34,137 nt of DNA from DATEPR01 sp036503065 (GCA_036503065.1 DASXXM010000246.1:1-34137), one strand, 5' to 3'. Positions 1 through 8,241 are shown, counted from the first letter of the stretch. Translations and numbers: made by a program. The notes: generated by a model from the letters alone, not told the origin.

Positions 1-276
1 GCCCCACGTCAGCGCCGCGTCCAGGTCGGGGGCGCTGATCACGTAGATCCCGCCGATGTGCTCCTTGCCCTCCAGGTACGGGCCGTCGGTGATCATGCCG
101 TCGGCCCGCACGACGGTGGCGCTGGCGGGGCCGTGCAGGCCGCCGGTGAACACCCACGAGCCGCTCGTGCGCAGGTCCTCGTTGAGCCGGTGCAGGTCGG
201 CGCCGATCCGGACCATGGTTTCCGCGTCGGGCACGCCGCCGCCGGGCTGGTAGATCGACAGCAGGTACTGCGGCAC
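1..276 (-). CDS. YCII/DGPF-domain protein (3' end beyond window)
   Basis: The 92 codons visible give a protein starting VPQYLLSIYQPGGG and carrying ITDGPYLEGKEHIGGIYVI, the DGPF-type signature of the YCII-related family. These small dimeric alpha/beta-barrel proteins are of uncertain catalytic role and are often encoded beside ECF42-type sigma factors. The GTG start lies just behind a GGAGG-type ribosome binding site and only 9 bp after the stop of the RibD-type reductase gene, so the two are almost certainly co-transcribed. The C-terminal end, and any sigma factor further left, are outside the window. Family assignment is firm; function is not known. Confidence 0.85.
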   Translation of the reverse strand, partial: MPQYLLSIYQPGGGVPDAETMVRIGADLHRLNEDLRTSGSWVFTGGLHGPASATVVRADGMITDGPYLEGKEHIGGIYVISAPDLDAALTWG

Positions 277-285
277 GACCCCTCC

Positions 286-870
286 TCACCGGCGGTTGTA
301 CTGGGCGATGAGCACGCCCTTGGTGGTCGCAACGTTAGTGGCGAGCTCGAAATCCGTCAGCGGCGCGGGGCCGTCGAACAGCCGCGCGCCGCTGCCCAGG
401 GTGAGCGGGCAGATCACCAGGGTGTAGTGGTCGATCAGGGCGGCGGCGTGCAGGCCGCGCACCAGCGACGCGCTGCCGACGATGCCCAGGTCGTTGCCGT
501 CCCGCGCCTTCAGCTCGGCGACCGCCTTGGCCGCGTCGCCGCGCAGCAGCACCGAGTTCTGCCACGCGTCGGTGTTGTCGAGCGTGTTCGACACGACGTA
601 CTTGGTGACGGGGTTCATCCGCGTCGTGAACGGGTTGCCGTCCTCGCGCCGGCCCCAGACCGTGCTGAAGTCCTGCCAGGTACGGCGGCCGAACAGCATG
701 TCCCCCGGGTTGGCCATGGACTTGGCCATCTCGCGGCCCAGCACCTCGTCGTCGTATCGCCTGCCCCAGCCGCCGTCCGTGAAGCCGCCGCGGGTGTCCT
801 CGTCCGGGCGGCCGAGGCCCTGCACGACACCGTCGAGGGTGACCCACATCGTGACGTTGATCGAACGCAT
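286..870 (-). CDS. dihydrofolate reductase-family (RibD C-terminal) oxidoreductase
   Basis: A 194-residue protein beginning MRSINVTMWVTLDGVVQG, the usual N-terminus of the RibD C-terminal/DHFR-like family of NADPH-dependent reductases. It also has the family pieces MLFGRRTWQDF, KYVVSNTL, DLGIVGSASLVRGL and a C-terminal LGSGARLF. The start is the ATG at 870, which has a GGGAGG site 8 nt upstream; an in-frame start at 954 lacks one. It follows the AhpD-like gene by 123 bp and is followed within 9 bp by the YCII gene. Small actinomycete proteins of this type are usually stress-associated and not true riboflavin or folate enzymes. The substrate cannot be read from the sequence. A second, divergent member lies at 14745-15296. 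Confidence 0.9.
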   Translation of the reverse strand: MRSINVTMWVTLDGVVQGLGRPDEDTRGGFTDGGWGRRYDDEVLGREMAKSMANPGDMLFGRRTWQDFSTVWGRREDGNPFTTRMNPVTKYVVSNTLDNTDAWQNSVLLRGDAAKAVAELKARDGNDLGIVGSASLVRGLHAAALIDHYTLVICPLTLGSGARLFDGPAPLTDFELATNVATTKGVLIAQYNRR

Positions 871-993
871 CGGAATGTCCTCCCGGTCCGGCGAAACCGC
901 CGTGATGGCGGTCCGTCCACCGGCTACACGAGCGACGACCGCCCGGATCGACATCCTCCGGCAACGAATTTCTCGACGCCGGAGTCGTGCTGG

Positions 994-1479
994 TCAGCTG
1001 AGCATGGCGTCGAACATGCCGGGCTGGTAGGAACCCGCCGGGGTGCGCACGATGACGTTGATCCGGTTGGCCGCGTTGATCAGCGCGACCAGGCAGACCA
1101 GCGCGGCGAGTTGGTCGTCGTCGTAGTGCTTGCGCACCTGGGCCCAGGTCTCGTCGGACACGCCGTGGTGGGCGTCGCCGAGTCGGGTGCCCTCCTCCGT
1201 GAGCGCCAGCGCGGCCCGCTCGGCCTCGGTGAACACGGTGGCCTCGCGCCATGCGGCGACCAGGTTGAGCCGGAGCTGGGTTTCGCCGGCAGCAGCGGCA
1301 TCCTTGGTGTGCATGTCGGTGCAGAAGCCGCAGCCGTTGATCTGGCTGGCCCGGAGGCAGAGCAGTTCCTGGGTGGACTTCGGCAGCGACGAGCGGCCGA
1401 TCACCAGGCTGGTGTTGGCGAACCGCTTGCCGAACTCGGCGGCGATCTTGTTGTCGAACATGTTGAATCGGGTGTCCAT
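994..1479 (-). CDS. AhpD-like carboxymuconolactone decarboxylase-family protein
   Basis: A 161-residue protein of the alkylhydroperoxidase/CMD fold. Residues C50-G-F-C53 followed by H57 form the CxxCxxxH redox centre, preceded by the conserved E38-LLCLRASQING helix. Proteins of this type reduce peroxides through the CxxC pair and are the typical neighbour and target of ECF41 sigma factors, where they are called the COE partner. The start at 1479 has GAGGA 8 nt upstream and is preferred over the longer frame, which would run into the promoter region. The gene is divergent from the sigma factor at 1643, and a matching ECF41 promoter box lies 45-72 bp upstream. The peroxidase role is inferred from the motif and context. 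Confidence 0.93.
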   Translation of the reverse strand: MDTRFNMFDNKIAAEFGKRFANTSLVIGRSSLPKSTQELLCLRASQINGCGFCTDMHTKDAAAAGETQLRLNLVAAWREATVFTEAERAALALTEEGTRLGDAHHGVSDETWAQVRKHYDDDQLAALVCLVALINAANRINVIVRTPAGSYQPGMFDAMLS

Positions 1480-1523
1480 GACTTTCGTCCTCACTCGTGG
1501 TGTCGGGTACCGACCGAGCACGA

Positions 1524-1551
1524 GATGCCGGCAGACCCGATCCTTGTGACA
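1524..1551 (-). promoter_or_regulatory. candidate ECF41-dependent promoter of the AhpD-like gene
   Basis: On the minus strand TGTCACA (1551-1545) is followed after 17 nt by CATC (1527-1524), close to the published ECF41 consensus TGTCACA-N16/17-CGTC. It points at the AhpD-like gene starting at 1479. The minus-10 element differs from consensus at one base, so this copy is slightly weaker than the one upstream of the sigma gene. Confidence 0.7.
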
Positions 1552-1584
1552 GCGTGGGTACGTGACGTGCGCCACCGGCTCGGT

Positions 1585-1611
1585 TGTCACAAGACCGTGA
1601 GGCCCGGCGTC
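1585..1611 (+). promoter_or_regulatory. ECF41-type autoregulatory promoter of the sigma factor
   Basis: TGTCACA at 1585-1591, a 16-nt spacer and CGTC at 1608-1611 match the ECF41 promoter consensus exactly, about 32 bp before the sigma factor ATG at 1643. This implies autoregulation. Together with the reverse copy at 1524-1551 the two minus-35 boxes lie back to back, 33 bp apart. Confidence 0.85.
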
Positions 1612-1642
1612 TGGTGGGCAACACAGTCGAGAGGAGCCGGCC

Positions 1643-2530
1643 ATGGCCAGCAGCACCGACCCCGCGACCGAGGCGTTCGTCGCCCATCGGAACCTGCTGT
1701 TCACCGTCGCCTACGAGATACTCGGCTCGGCCGCCGACGCGGAGGACGTCCTGCAGGAGACCTGGCTGCGATGGGTGGATGTCGATCTCGACACCGTGCG
1801 GGCACCGCGTGCCTATCTGGTCCAGATCACCACCCGCCAGGCGCTCACCCGGCTGCGTACGCTCAGCCGTCGCAAGGAGTCCTACGTCGGCTCGTGGCTG
1901 CCCGAGCCGTTGCTGACCGCGCCCGACGTGGCCCTGGACGTCGAACTGGCGGACAGCGTGTCGATGGCGATGCTGCTCGTATTGGAGGCGCTCGCGCCGA
2001 CCGAGCGGGCGGTGTTCGTGCTGCGCGACGTGTTCGGGCTGGAATACGACGAGATCGCGGCGGCCGTCGACAAGACCCCGGCCGCGGTCCGCCAGATCGC
2101 CCACCGGGCGCGGGCACACGTCGCCGCGCGGCGACCGCGCGGAGTCGTTTCTCCCGCCGAAACCCGAAGCGCACTCGAAGCGTTCCAGCGAGCGGTCGAC
2201 ACGGGCGAACTGCAGAGCCTGCTCGACCTCCTGGCGCCGGACGTCGTCTTCCTTGGCGACGGTGGCGGCGTCAAGCAGGCCGTGCTGCGGCCCGTTGTCG
2301 GCGCCGACCGGGTCGCCCGCCTGCTGAATACCGTGCTGGCCAGGATCACCGCCGCGTCGATGCAGCCGGCACAGGTCAACGGCTACCCCGCGCTCGTTCT
2401 CCGTCTCGACGGCGAAATCGACACCGTGCTGGCGATACGCATCGACGACGGCCTCATCACCGGGCTCTACGCCGTCCGCAATCCCGAGAAGCTCTCACAC
2501 ATGGCGCGGGAGACCATGGTGAGCCGCTGA
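1643..2530 (+). CDS. ECF41-type RNA polymerase sigma factor with SnoaL-like C-terminal domain
   Basis: A 295-residue SigJ/ECF41 sigma factor. Sigma-2 covers about residues 11-76 (VLQETWLRW) and sigma-4 about 108-160 (LAPTERAVFVLRDVFGLEYDEIA). A SnoaL-like extension covers about 174-290. All three ECF41 marks are present: WLPEP at 85-89 in the linker, DGGG at 206-209 and NPEKL at 280-284. In this group the fused SnoaL-like domain replaces an anti-sigma factor and modulates activity. The ATG follows a GAGAGGAG site. It is divergent from the AhpD-like gene it probably controls. Its last 36 bp overlap antisense with the end of the peptide-importer ATPase gene. The inducing signal is unknown. Confidence 0.95.
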   Translation: MASSTDPATEAFVAHRNLLFTVAYEILGSAADAEDVLQETWLRWVDVDLDTVRAPRAYLVQITTRQALTRLRTLSRRKESYVGSWLPEPLLTAPDVALDVELADSVSMAMLLVLEALAPTERAVFVLRDVFGLEYDEIAAAVDKTPAAVRQIAHRARAHVAARRPRGVVSPAETRSALEAFQRAVDTGELQSLLDLLAPDVVFLGDGGGVKQAVLRPVVGADRVARLLNTVLARITAASMQPAQVNGYPALVLRLDGEIDTVLAIRIDDGLITGLYAVRNPEKLSHMARETMVSR

Positions 2531-3517
2531 CCCAATGATCGGTTGCTTCGTCTCCGCCGGCACGCGGCCAGGGAAGTGGCAGCGCACGGTGCCGCCGTCG
2601 TCGGTGTCGACGAGTGGTGGTGGGGTGGCGCACACGTCCTCGACCACCGGGCAGCGGGTGCGGAAGACACAGCCGCTCGGTGGCGAGATCGGGCTGGGGA
2701 TCTCGCCGCGCAGCACGATCTTCGTGCGGCGGCGCTGCGCGACCGGGTCCGCGATCAGCGCCGCGGACAGCAGCGATCGGGTGTAGGGATGGCGCGGATC
2801 GTGGAAGATCCGGGCACACGAGCCCTGTTCGGCGATTCGACCCAGGTACATCACCGCGACGCGGTCGCAGAGGAACCCGACGGTGGCCAGGTTGTGCGCG
2901 ATGAACAGGCAGGAGAAGCCGAGTTCGCGCTGGAGTTCCTTGAGTTGGTTGAGGATCGACGCCTGGACGGAGGTGTCCAGCGCGGAGATCGGCTCGTCGG
3001 CGATCAACAGCTTCGGGCGCAGGCCCAGTGATCGTGCGATGCCGACGCGCTGTCGCTGGCCGCCGGAGAGCTCATGTGGATAGCGGTCGATGAGCGTGCC
3101 GGGCAGGCCCATTCGCTCGATCAGGTCAGCGGCCCGCCGCCTGGCCACCGCTGCGCTCAGCTTGTCCTTGCGCCGCAGTGGTTCCGCGACGATGGCGCGG
3201 ATCGTGGCGCGTGGATTCAGCGAGGTGTACGGGTCCTGGAACACCATGTGCACGTCGCCGCGCACCGGGCGCAGCCTGCGTTGGGACAGATGGGTGATGT
3301 CGTTGCCCACCAGGGTGATGCGGCCGTCGTCGGGTTCCAGCAACCGCACGACACACTTGCCGACGGTGGACTTCCCGCTGCCGGACTCGCCGACGAGGCC
3401 GACGATCTCACCGGGCCCGATCCGCAGGTCGACGTCCTCGACGGCATGCACGACGCCGCCACCCGCGGCCCTGAACCTCTTGCACAGTCCGGAGATCTCC
3501 AAAACCGGGGCGGTCAT
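2495..3517 (-). CDS. dppF: peptide ABC importer ATP-binding protein, DppF/OppF type
   Basis: A 340-residue nucleotide-binding subunit of an oligopeptide/dipeptide importer. Walker A GESGSGKST is at 43-51, Q-loop Q94 at MVFQDPYTSLNP, signature LSGGQ at 150-154, Walker B LLIADEP at 170-176 and the switch histidine at H208. The C-terminal oligopeptide extension has the usual cysteine pattern RTRCPVVEDVC. The ATG at 3517 overlaps the stop of the upstream ATPase gene (ATGA), which fixes the start. It is the last gene of the five-gene importer operon. It ends 36 bp inside the convergent sigma factor gene. Whether the load is dipeptides, oligopeptides or another ligand such as a nickel complex cannot be told from sequence. 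Confidence 0.95.
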   Translation of the reverse strand: MTAPVLEISGLCKRFRAAGGGVVHAVEDVDLRIGPGEIVGLVGESGSGKSTVGKCVVRLLEPDDGRITLVGNDITHLSQRRLRPVRGDVHMVFQDPYTSLNPRATIRAIVAEPLRRKDKLSAAVARRRAADLIERMGLPGTLIDRYPHELSGGQRQRVGIARSLGLRPKLLIADEPISALDTSVQASILNQLKELQRELGFSCLFIAHNLATVGFLCDRVAVMYLGRIAEQGSCARIFHDPRHPYTRSLLSAALIADPVAQRRRTKIVLRGEIPSPISPPSGCVFRTRCPVVEDVCATPPPLVDTDDGGTVRCHFPGRVPAETKQPIIGSAAHHGLPRHV

Positions 3518-4500
3518 GACGTCACCTCGAGTTCGTGCACGCACGCCACTTCGGCGTCCTGGCCGGTGGCGTGGCGAGCCGGGAAACCGTCGTGGCAGTC
3601 CGGCTGTGCCCGCGCGCAGCGCGACACGAACGGGCAGTGCTCCGGCACATCCGCGAAGACCGGTACGGTGCCGGGGATCTCGGCCAGCACGGCGTTCTCG
3701 CCGACCGCGCCCAGCATCGGCACCGCACCGAGCAGACCGGCGGTGTACGGATGGCGCGGCCGGGCGAACAACTGGTCCACCGGTGCCTGCTCGACCTTGT
3801 ACCCGGCGTACATCACCACGACACGCTCGGCCAGCTCCGCGACCACGCCCAGATCGTGGGTGATCACCAGTACCGCGGAGCCGAAGTCGGCGCGCAGTTT
3901 CTCGAACAAGGCGAGCACCTGGGCCTGAATCGTGGCATCGAGTGCGGTGGTGGGCTCGTCGGCGATGATCAGGCTGGGTGAGCAGGCAATCGCCATGGCG
4001 ATCATCACGCGTTGGCGCATGCCGCCGGAGAGCTGGTGCGGGTACTCCTTGGCCCGCCGGGCCGGTTCCGGCACGCCGACCAGGTCGAGCAGTTCGATCG
4101 AGCGTGCCCGCGCGGCTGTGCGGTTGAGCCGCTCGTGTCGCCGTGTCACCTCGTCGATCTGCCGGCCGATGGTGAAAGCCGGATTCAGCGAGGACATCGG
4201 TTCCTGGAACACCATGGCGATGTCCTTGCCGCGAATATCGCGCAACTGCTTGGGCGGCAGGCCGATCAGCTCCCGGCCGGAGAACCGGACCGACCCGGTG
4301 ACCCGCGCCGTCGGCGGTTGCAGGCCCAGGATCGACAGCGCGGTCAGGGACTTGCCGCAGCCGGACTCGCCGACGAGGGCGAGCATCTCACCGGCCCGGA
4401 TCTCCAGGTCCAGCCCGCCGACCGCGAGCACGTCGCCTTCCTCGTCGGGAAACCGCACGCGCAGATCGGTGATCGACAGTAACGGCGGGTTCTCGGGCAT
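3514..4500 (-). CDS. dppD: peptide ABC importer ATP-binding protein, DppD/OppD type
   Basis: A 328-residue ATPase paired with the DppF-type protein. Walker A GESGCGKS is at 44-51, Q99 in MVFQEPMSSLNP, signature LSGGM at 157-161 and Walker B LIIADEP at 177-183. The C-terminal extension HCPFVSRCARAQPDC carries the cysteines found in this subfamily, which in several members bind an iron-sulfur cluster. The ATG lies 4 bp after the stop of the permease gene and the stop overlaps the next ATG, so translation is coupled on both sides. In the complex it forms a heterodimer with DppF under the two permeases. Confidence 0.95.
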   Translation of the reverse strand: MPENPPLLSITDLRVRFPDEEGDVLAVGGLDLEIRAGEMLALVGESGCGKSLTALSILGLQPPTARVTGSVRFSGRELIGLPPKQLRDIRGKDIAMVFQEPMSSLNPAFTIGRQIDEVTRRHERLNRTAARARSIELLDLVGVPEPARRAKEYPHQLSGGMRQRVMIAMAIACSPSLIIADEPTTALDATIQAQVLALFEKLRADFGSAVLVITHDLGVVAELAERVVVMYAGYKVEQAPVDQLFARPRHPYTAGLLGAVPMLGAVGENAVLAEIPGTVPVFADVPEHCPFVSRCARAQPDCHDGFPARHATGQDAEVACVHELEVTS

Positions 4501-4504
4501 TCGG

Positions 4505-5377
4505 TCACCCGGCCGTCGGGTCGAGTGCGTCCCGCAGGCCGTCGCCGAACAGGTTGAAGCACAACGTGGTCAGGAAGATCGCCACGCCGGGGAACACGCC
4601 CAGCCAGGGCGCCTGGCCCAGATAGTTCTCCGCGTCGGCCAGCATCGTGCCCCAGTCCGCGGTCGGCGGTTGCACGCCGAGCCCCAGGAAGGACAGGATC
4701 GCCGCGCCGACGATGGTGGCCGGCACGGCGAGGCTGGTCTGCACCACCACCGGGTTCAGCACGTTCGGCAGGATGTGCCGGAACATGATGGCCCTGGTCG
4801 GCGTGCCGTTCACGACCTCCGCCTGCACGTACTCCAGTTCGCGCTGCGCGAAGACCTCCGCGCGCACCACCCGGATCACGCCGGGAATCTGCGCGACGCC
4901 GAGTGCGAGCACCACGTTCTGCAACGACGGCCCGAGAATCGCGGCGAGGCCGACCGCGAACACCAGGAACGGGAAGGCCAGCACCACATCCACCAGGCGC
5001 GAGATCACCACGTCGGCCCAGCCGCGGAAGTACCCGGCGACCAGCCCGATCGGCACGGCGACCAGCGTGCCGAGCAGGGTGGCCAGCACGCCGGCGATCA
5101 GCGTGGTTCGGGAGCCGTAGAACAAGCGGCTGAGCACGTCGCGCCCGAGTTCGTCGGTACCGAGCAGATGGCCGCCGGCACCCGGTGGCGCCAGTACCTG
5201 GTCGAAGTTCGGCAGGGTCGGGTCGTGCGGTGAGATCCAGTTCGCGAGGATCGCGACGAGCACCACCACGACCACCCCGACCAGGCCGAGCACCGAGAGC
5301 GGGCGCGCGGTCAACCGGCGCCGCGCCTTGCGGCGGGCCAACGCACGGCCGGCATCGGCCACGGTCACCGCACTCAC
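4505..5377 (-). CDS. dppC: peptide ABC importer permease, DppC/OppC type
   Basis: A 290-residue inner-membrane permease. An N-terminal cytoplasmic stretch rich in arginine precedes a first membrane segment VLGLVGVVVVVLVAILANWI. Next come HLLGTDELGRDVLSRLFYGSR, the conserved OppC/DppC motif, and about five more membrane segments with an EAA-type coupling loop near FRHILPNVLNPVV. The GTG start overlaps the stop of the dppB-type gene (GTGA) with GGAGG immediately upstream. It forms the translocation pore with the B subunit. Confidence 0.95.
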   Translation of the reverse strand: MSAVTVADAGRALARRKARRRLTARPLSVLGLVGVVVVVLVAILANWISPHDPTLPNFDQVLAPPGAGGHLLGTDELGRDVLSRLFYGSRTTLIAGVLATLLGTLVAVPIGLVAGYFRGWADVVISRLVDVVLAFPFLVFAVGLAAILGPSLQNVVLALGVAQIPGVIRVVRAEVFAQRELEYVQAEVVNGTPTRAIMFRHILPNVLNPVVVQTSLAVPATIVGAAILSFLGLGVQPPTADWGTMLADAENYLGQAPWLGVFPGVAIFLTTLCFNLFGDGLRDALDPTAG

Positions 5378-6330
5378 CTGGCACCTCCGGCCACTCGGAT
5401 GCGCGGGTTGAGCACCGAGTAGGTCAGGTCCACCAGCAGGTTCGTGATGACGTAGCCGAGGGCCGTGAGCAGCACAACCCCTTGCAGGGTCGGATAGTCA
5501 CGGTTGTACACCGAGTCGAGCGTGAGCTTGCCGAGGCCGGGAATGCCGAACACCTGCTCCACGGTCACCACACCACCGATCAGCGCACCCAGTTGCAGAC
5601 CGATCACGGTCACCACGGTGATCAGGCTGTTGCGCAGCGCATGCCGGCCGATCACGTCGAACTCCGAGAGGCCCTTGGCCCGGGCGGTGCGCACGTAGTC
5701 CGAGGCCATCGCGGTGATCACGGAACTGCGGGTCTGACGCATCACCACGGCCGCGATACCGGTGCCCAGCACCACCGCGGGCATCAGCATGTGCTCCAGA
5801 TTGCCGATCGGGTCGGGCACGATCGGCACGAACCCGGCGGCCGGCAACACTTTCAGCCAGACCGACAGACCCAGGATCAGCAGGATGCCGAACCAGAAGT
5901 GCGGAATGGACAGTCCTGCCAGCGCGCCGGTACTGCCGACCGAGTCGAGGGTGCCACCGGGCTTGCGCGCGGAGAGCACGCCGGCCGGAATGCCGATCAC
6001 CACCGCGACGAGCAGCCCCAGCACGGCCAGTTCCATCGTGACCGGGAGGTCGTTGAGCAGCGTCGACGAGACCGACAACCCGCTGTTGGGCGACGTGCCG
6101 AAGTTGCCGGTGACGGCCTGGCCCAGCCAGCGAAAGTACTGCGGCACCAGTGGTTGGTCGAACCCGTACTTGTGGTTGATCGCCTGGAGCACCGCTGGAT
6201 CGTTGCTCTCCGCCGACAGTGCCTCCGCAGGCCCGCCGGGCAGCGCACGGATCGCCAGGAAGATCACGATGCTGGCCAGCAGGAGCGTGATCAGCGCGGA
6301 ACCGACCCGATACAGCACCAGCCTGGTCAC
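5374..6330 (-). CDS. dppB: peptide ABC importer permease, DppB/OppB type
   Basis: A 318-residue permease beginning VTRLVLYRVGSALITLLLASIVIFLAIRALPGG, the standard DppB start with its first membrane helix. The coupling loop YVRTARAKGLSEFDVIGRHALRNS is an intact EAA-type motif, and the C-terminus LVDLTYSVLNPRIRV is typical. The GTG at 6330 overlaps the stop of the binding-protein gene (GTGA) and follows GGGAGG. A much longer open frame runs upstream through the binding-protein gene but it is only a shadow. Confidence 0.95.
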   Translation of the reverse strand: MTRLVLYRVGSALITLLLASIVIFLAIRALPGGPAEALSAESNDPAVLQAINHKYGFDQPLVPQYFRWLGQAVTGNFGTSPNSGLSVSSTLLNDLPVTMELAVLGLLVAVVIGIPAGVLSARKPGGTLDSVGSTGALAGLSIPHFWFGILLILGLSVWLKVLPAAGFVPIVPDPIGNLEHMLMPAVVLGTGIAAVVMRQTRSSVITAMASDYVRTARAKGLSEFDVIGRHALRNSLITVVTVIGLQLGALIGGVVTVEQVFGIPGLGKLTLDSVYNRDYPTLQGVVLLTALGYVITNLLVDLTYSVLNPRIRVAGGAR

Positions 6331-7913
6331 GCCCTGCCTCCCAGGCTTGCGTGCCCCAGCCGGATCAGTGCGTCGCCGTAGTACCCGATCCCGGTGACGC
6401 CCTTCTTGCTGGCCAGGGTGAGGCCGGTCTCGAACAGGTAGATGATGCCGCGCTGCGCCAGGGTGGCCTGGGCGATCTGCCGGTAGATCTGCTTGCGTGC
6501 CGCGGTGTCCACCGTCGTGCGACCCTGGTTGATCAGCATGTTGATCCGTGGGTCGTTGTTGCCGGAGTAGTTCAGCGCGCTCAGCGGCAGGTAGAACTGT
6601 GAGATGTCCTGGTCGGGGTCGAGCCGGCCGGACCAGCCGGAGATCTGCGCCTGGAACTTGCCGCTCGCGCCGTTGGCCAGCAGCGTGGTGAACTCGGTGG
6701 CGTCCACCCGTACGGCGAAGCCGGCGTCCTTGGCCATCGACTGGATGACGGTGCCCAACTCCTCGTCGAGGGAGTCGTTGGGCACCTGGAGGTCGATGGT
6801 GATCGGGGTCGGCAGACCGGTCCGGCTGACCAGTTCGCGTGCCTTGGCAACGTCGCGGCTCGGGCAGGGCAGGTTCACCGCCCACTGGCCGATGGTGGGC
6901 AACGGCGTACAGCTGGGCGTGTAGTCGCCGTCGAAGACGACCTTGTTGATCGCGTCGCGGTCCAGCGACAGGTCCAGCGCCGTGCGCAGCGTCGGATATT
7001 TGGCCAGCACGTTGTCCGGCAGCCCGCTGGCCTTGGTGGAACCCTTGACGTTGCCCACGTTCACGTAGATCCCGCTGTAGCCCAGCGAAGGCACGGTCCG
7101 CGTGGCGAGGCCGGGATCGGTGCCCAGCGTGGTGCGATCCTGTGGCGCGGCCTGCTCCATCACGTCGATGTCGCCGGAGCGCAGGTCGGTCGCCCGGACG
7201 GCGGGCTGCACGATCACCCGGAAGGTGATGCCGGGCAGCGCCACCGACCGGCTGTCGTAGTAGAACGGTGAGCGGACCAGGTCGATCTCGTCGGGACTCG
7301 GCTCGGCCTGGAAGGAGAACGGCCCGACACACACCGGATCGCGCCCGAAGTTGTCCCCCTCCTTGGCCAGCGCGGTCGGCGACATGACCATGCCGGAACG
7401 GTCCGCCAGGATCGAGGTGAGCGGCGAGAACGGCGTCTTCAGGTGCAGGCGGACCGTGGTCGGGTCGAGCACCTGCACCGAGGTGACCGGGCTCAGCTCG
7501 GATTTGCGCGCGGACAGCGGATCGGTCTTGTCGCGCAGCAACGAGGTGCGCACGGCGTTGGCGTCCAACGTGGTGCCGTCGTTGAACTTGATGCCGGCGC
7601 GGACGGTGATGTCGTAGGTCAGCCCGTCGGCGCTGATCTTCGGCAGTCCGGCGGCGAGTTCCGGCACGATCCGCAGCGCGGCGTTGACGTCGTAGAGCTT
7701 CTCGCACAGGTTCGCGAAGACGATGCGACTGTCAAATGTGCTTGACTGCGTCGGATCGAGAATGCCGGTCTGGCCGGCGAGCGCGACAACCAGGTAACCC
7801 GTGTTGTTTCGTTCCGCGCCGAAAACGCTGGCCGTGCACGAGGTCAGGACCAGCAGCAACGCCGAAACTGCCACGATCAACTTCGTCGTTGCTCGTGTCG
7901 GGCGCGACAACAT
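6327..7913 (-). CDS. peptide ABC importer substrate-binding lipoprotein
   Basis: A 528-residue family 5 extracellular solute-binding protein. The N-terminus has positive residues, a hydrophobic segment and the lipobox LVLTSC with Cys26 as the lipidated residue. Family landmarks include VVALAGQTGILDPTQS, ELAAGLPKISADGLTYDITVRAGIKFNDGT, RLHLKTPFSPL and NVLAKYPTLRTALDLSLDRDAIN. The ATG at 7913 is chosen because it places the lipobox correctly; the frame stays open 60 codons further upstream but that part has no signal-peptide character. The ribosome binding site is weak. First gene of the importer operon. The captured ligand is not predictable from sequence alone. Confidence 0.93.
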   Translation of the reverse strand: MLSRPTRATTKLIVAVSALLLVLTSCTASVFGAERNNTGYLVVALAGQTGILDPTQSSTFDSRIVFANLCEKLYDVNAALRIVPELAAGLPKISADGLTYDITVRAGIKFNDGTTLDANAVRTSLLRDKTDPLSARKSELSPVTSVQVLDPTTVRLHLKTPFSPLTSILADRSGMVMSPTALAKEGDNFGRDPVCVGPFSFQAEPSPDEIDLVRSPFYYDSRSVALPGITFRVIVQPAVRATDLRSGDIDVMEQAAPQDRTTLGTDPGLATRTVPSLGYSGIYVNVGNVKGSTKASGLPDNVLAKYPTLRTALDLSLDRDAINKVVFDGDYTPSCTPLPTIGQWAVNLPCPSRDVAKARELVSRTGLPTPITIDLQVPNDSLDEELGTVIQSMAKDAGFAVRVDATEFTTLLANGASGKFQAQISGWSGRLDPDQDISQFYLPLSALNYSGNNDPRINMLINQGRTTVDTAARKQIYRQIAQATLAQRGIIYLFETGLTLASKKGVTGIGYYGDALIRLGHASLGGRA

Positions 7914-8241
7914 GCACTCGGTATACAGGATCCCAACTACCGGACGGAACCCCTGAAGGTCGCCGCACCCCGCGTTCTTGAACGTTCTGAATCCGGACGC
8001 CTCGACCGCCGACGGTCCGGTGTGACCGGGGTCGTCCCGCCCAACGGTGTAAAGAAACTTGACACGATGGAGGTAAAGCAGAGCCGACATCATGTCAAGT
8101 TTCTTTGACTCGTCCGGACCTACGAAGACCCGGCCAGGGTGGTCGGGCTCACCGCTTGCGCCGGAAGCGGGACAGCGGCGGATGATCTCGATCGATTCGG
8201 CGGCGGTATCCGCTCAGCCGGCCGGGTCAACAGTCGGGATG
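7914..8241. other. 328-bp intergenic region upstream of the peptide importer
   Basis: No credible gene is seen here. It lies between the importer's first gene and the end of the alpha/beta hydrolase gene, both on the minus strand. It holds the paired inverted repeat at 8051-8109 and a short palindrome CGTTC-TT-GAACG at 7973-7984. The stretch 8112-8241 shows nothing recognisable. Confidence 0.6.
8051..8109. promoter_or_regulatory. paired operator-like inverted repeat upstream of the peptide importer
   Basis: AAAGAAACTTGACA at 8051-8064 is repeated as its exact reverse complement at 8093-8106, 28 bp apart. Each arm is itself near-palindromic; the right one reads GTCAA-GTTTCT-TTGAC at 8094-8109. 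Each arm contains TTGACA, a good minus-35 hexamer, in outward or inward orientation. The stem is AT-rich and lacks a U-run, so an operator bound by a dimeric regulator at two sites is more likely than a terminator. The regulator is unknown. Confidence 0.6.

Noticed and set aside
58..2538. 826-codon open frame across the left end on the plus strand, and 594-codon frame at 335-2119 on the minus strand
   Set aside because: Out-of-frame shadows in high-GC DNA: arginine/glycine-rich, no domain, and they cross the intergenic promoter region and several well-supported genes.
6331..7707. N-terminal extension of the dppB-type frame through the binding-protein gene
   Set aside because: Low-complexity antisense-frame sequence; the GTG at 6330 with ribosome site and stop overlap gives the normal permease N-terminus.
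7980..7987. GAACGTTC as a LexA/SOS box
   Set aside because: The actinomycete box needs GAAC-N4-GTTC; here the arms are adjacent with no spacer.
8051..8106. Inverted repeat as a rho-independent terminator for the hydrolase gene
   Set aside because: The stem is AT-rich, the loop is 28 nt, there is no U-run and it lies over 130 bp after the stop codon.
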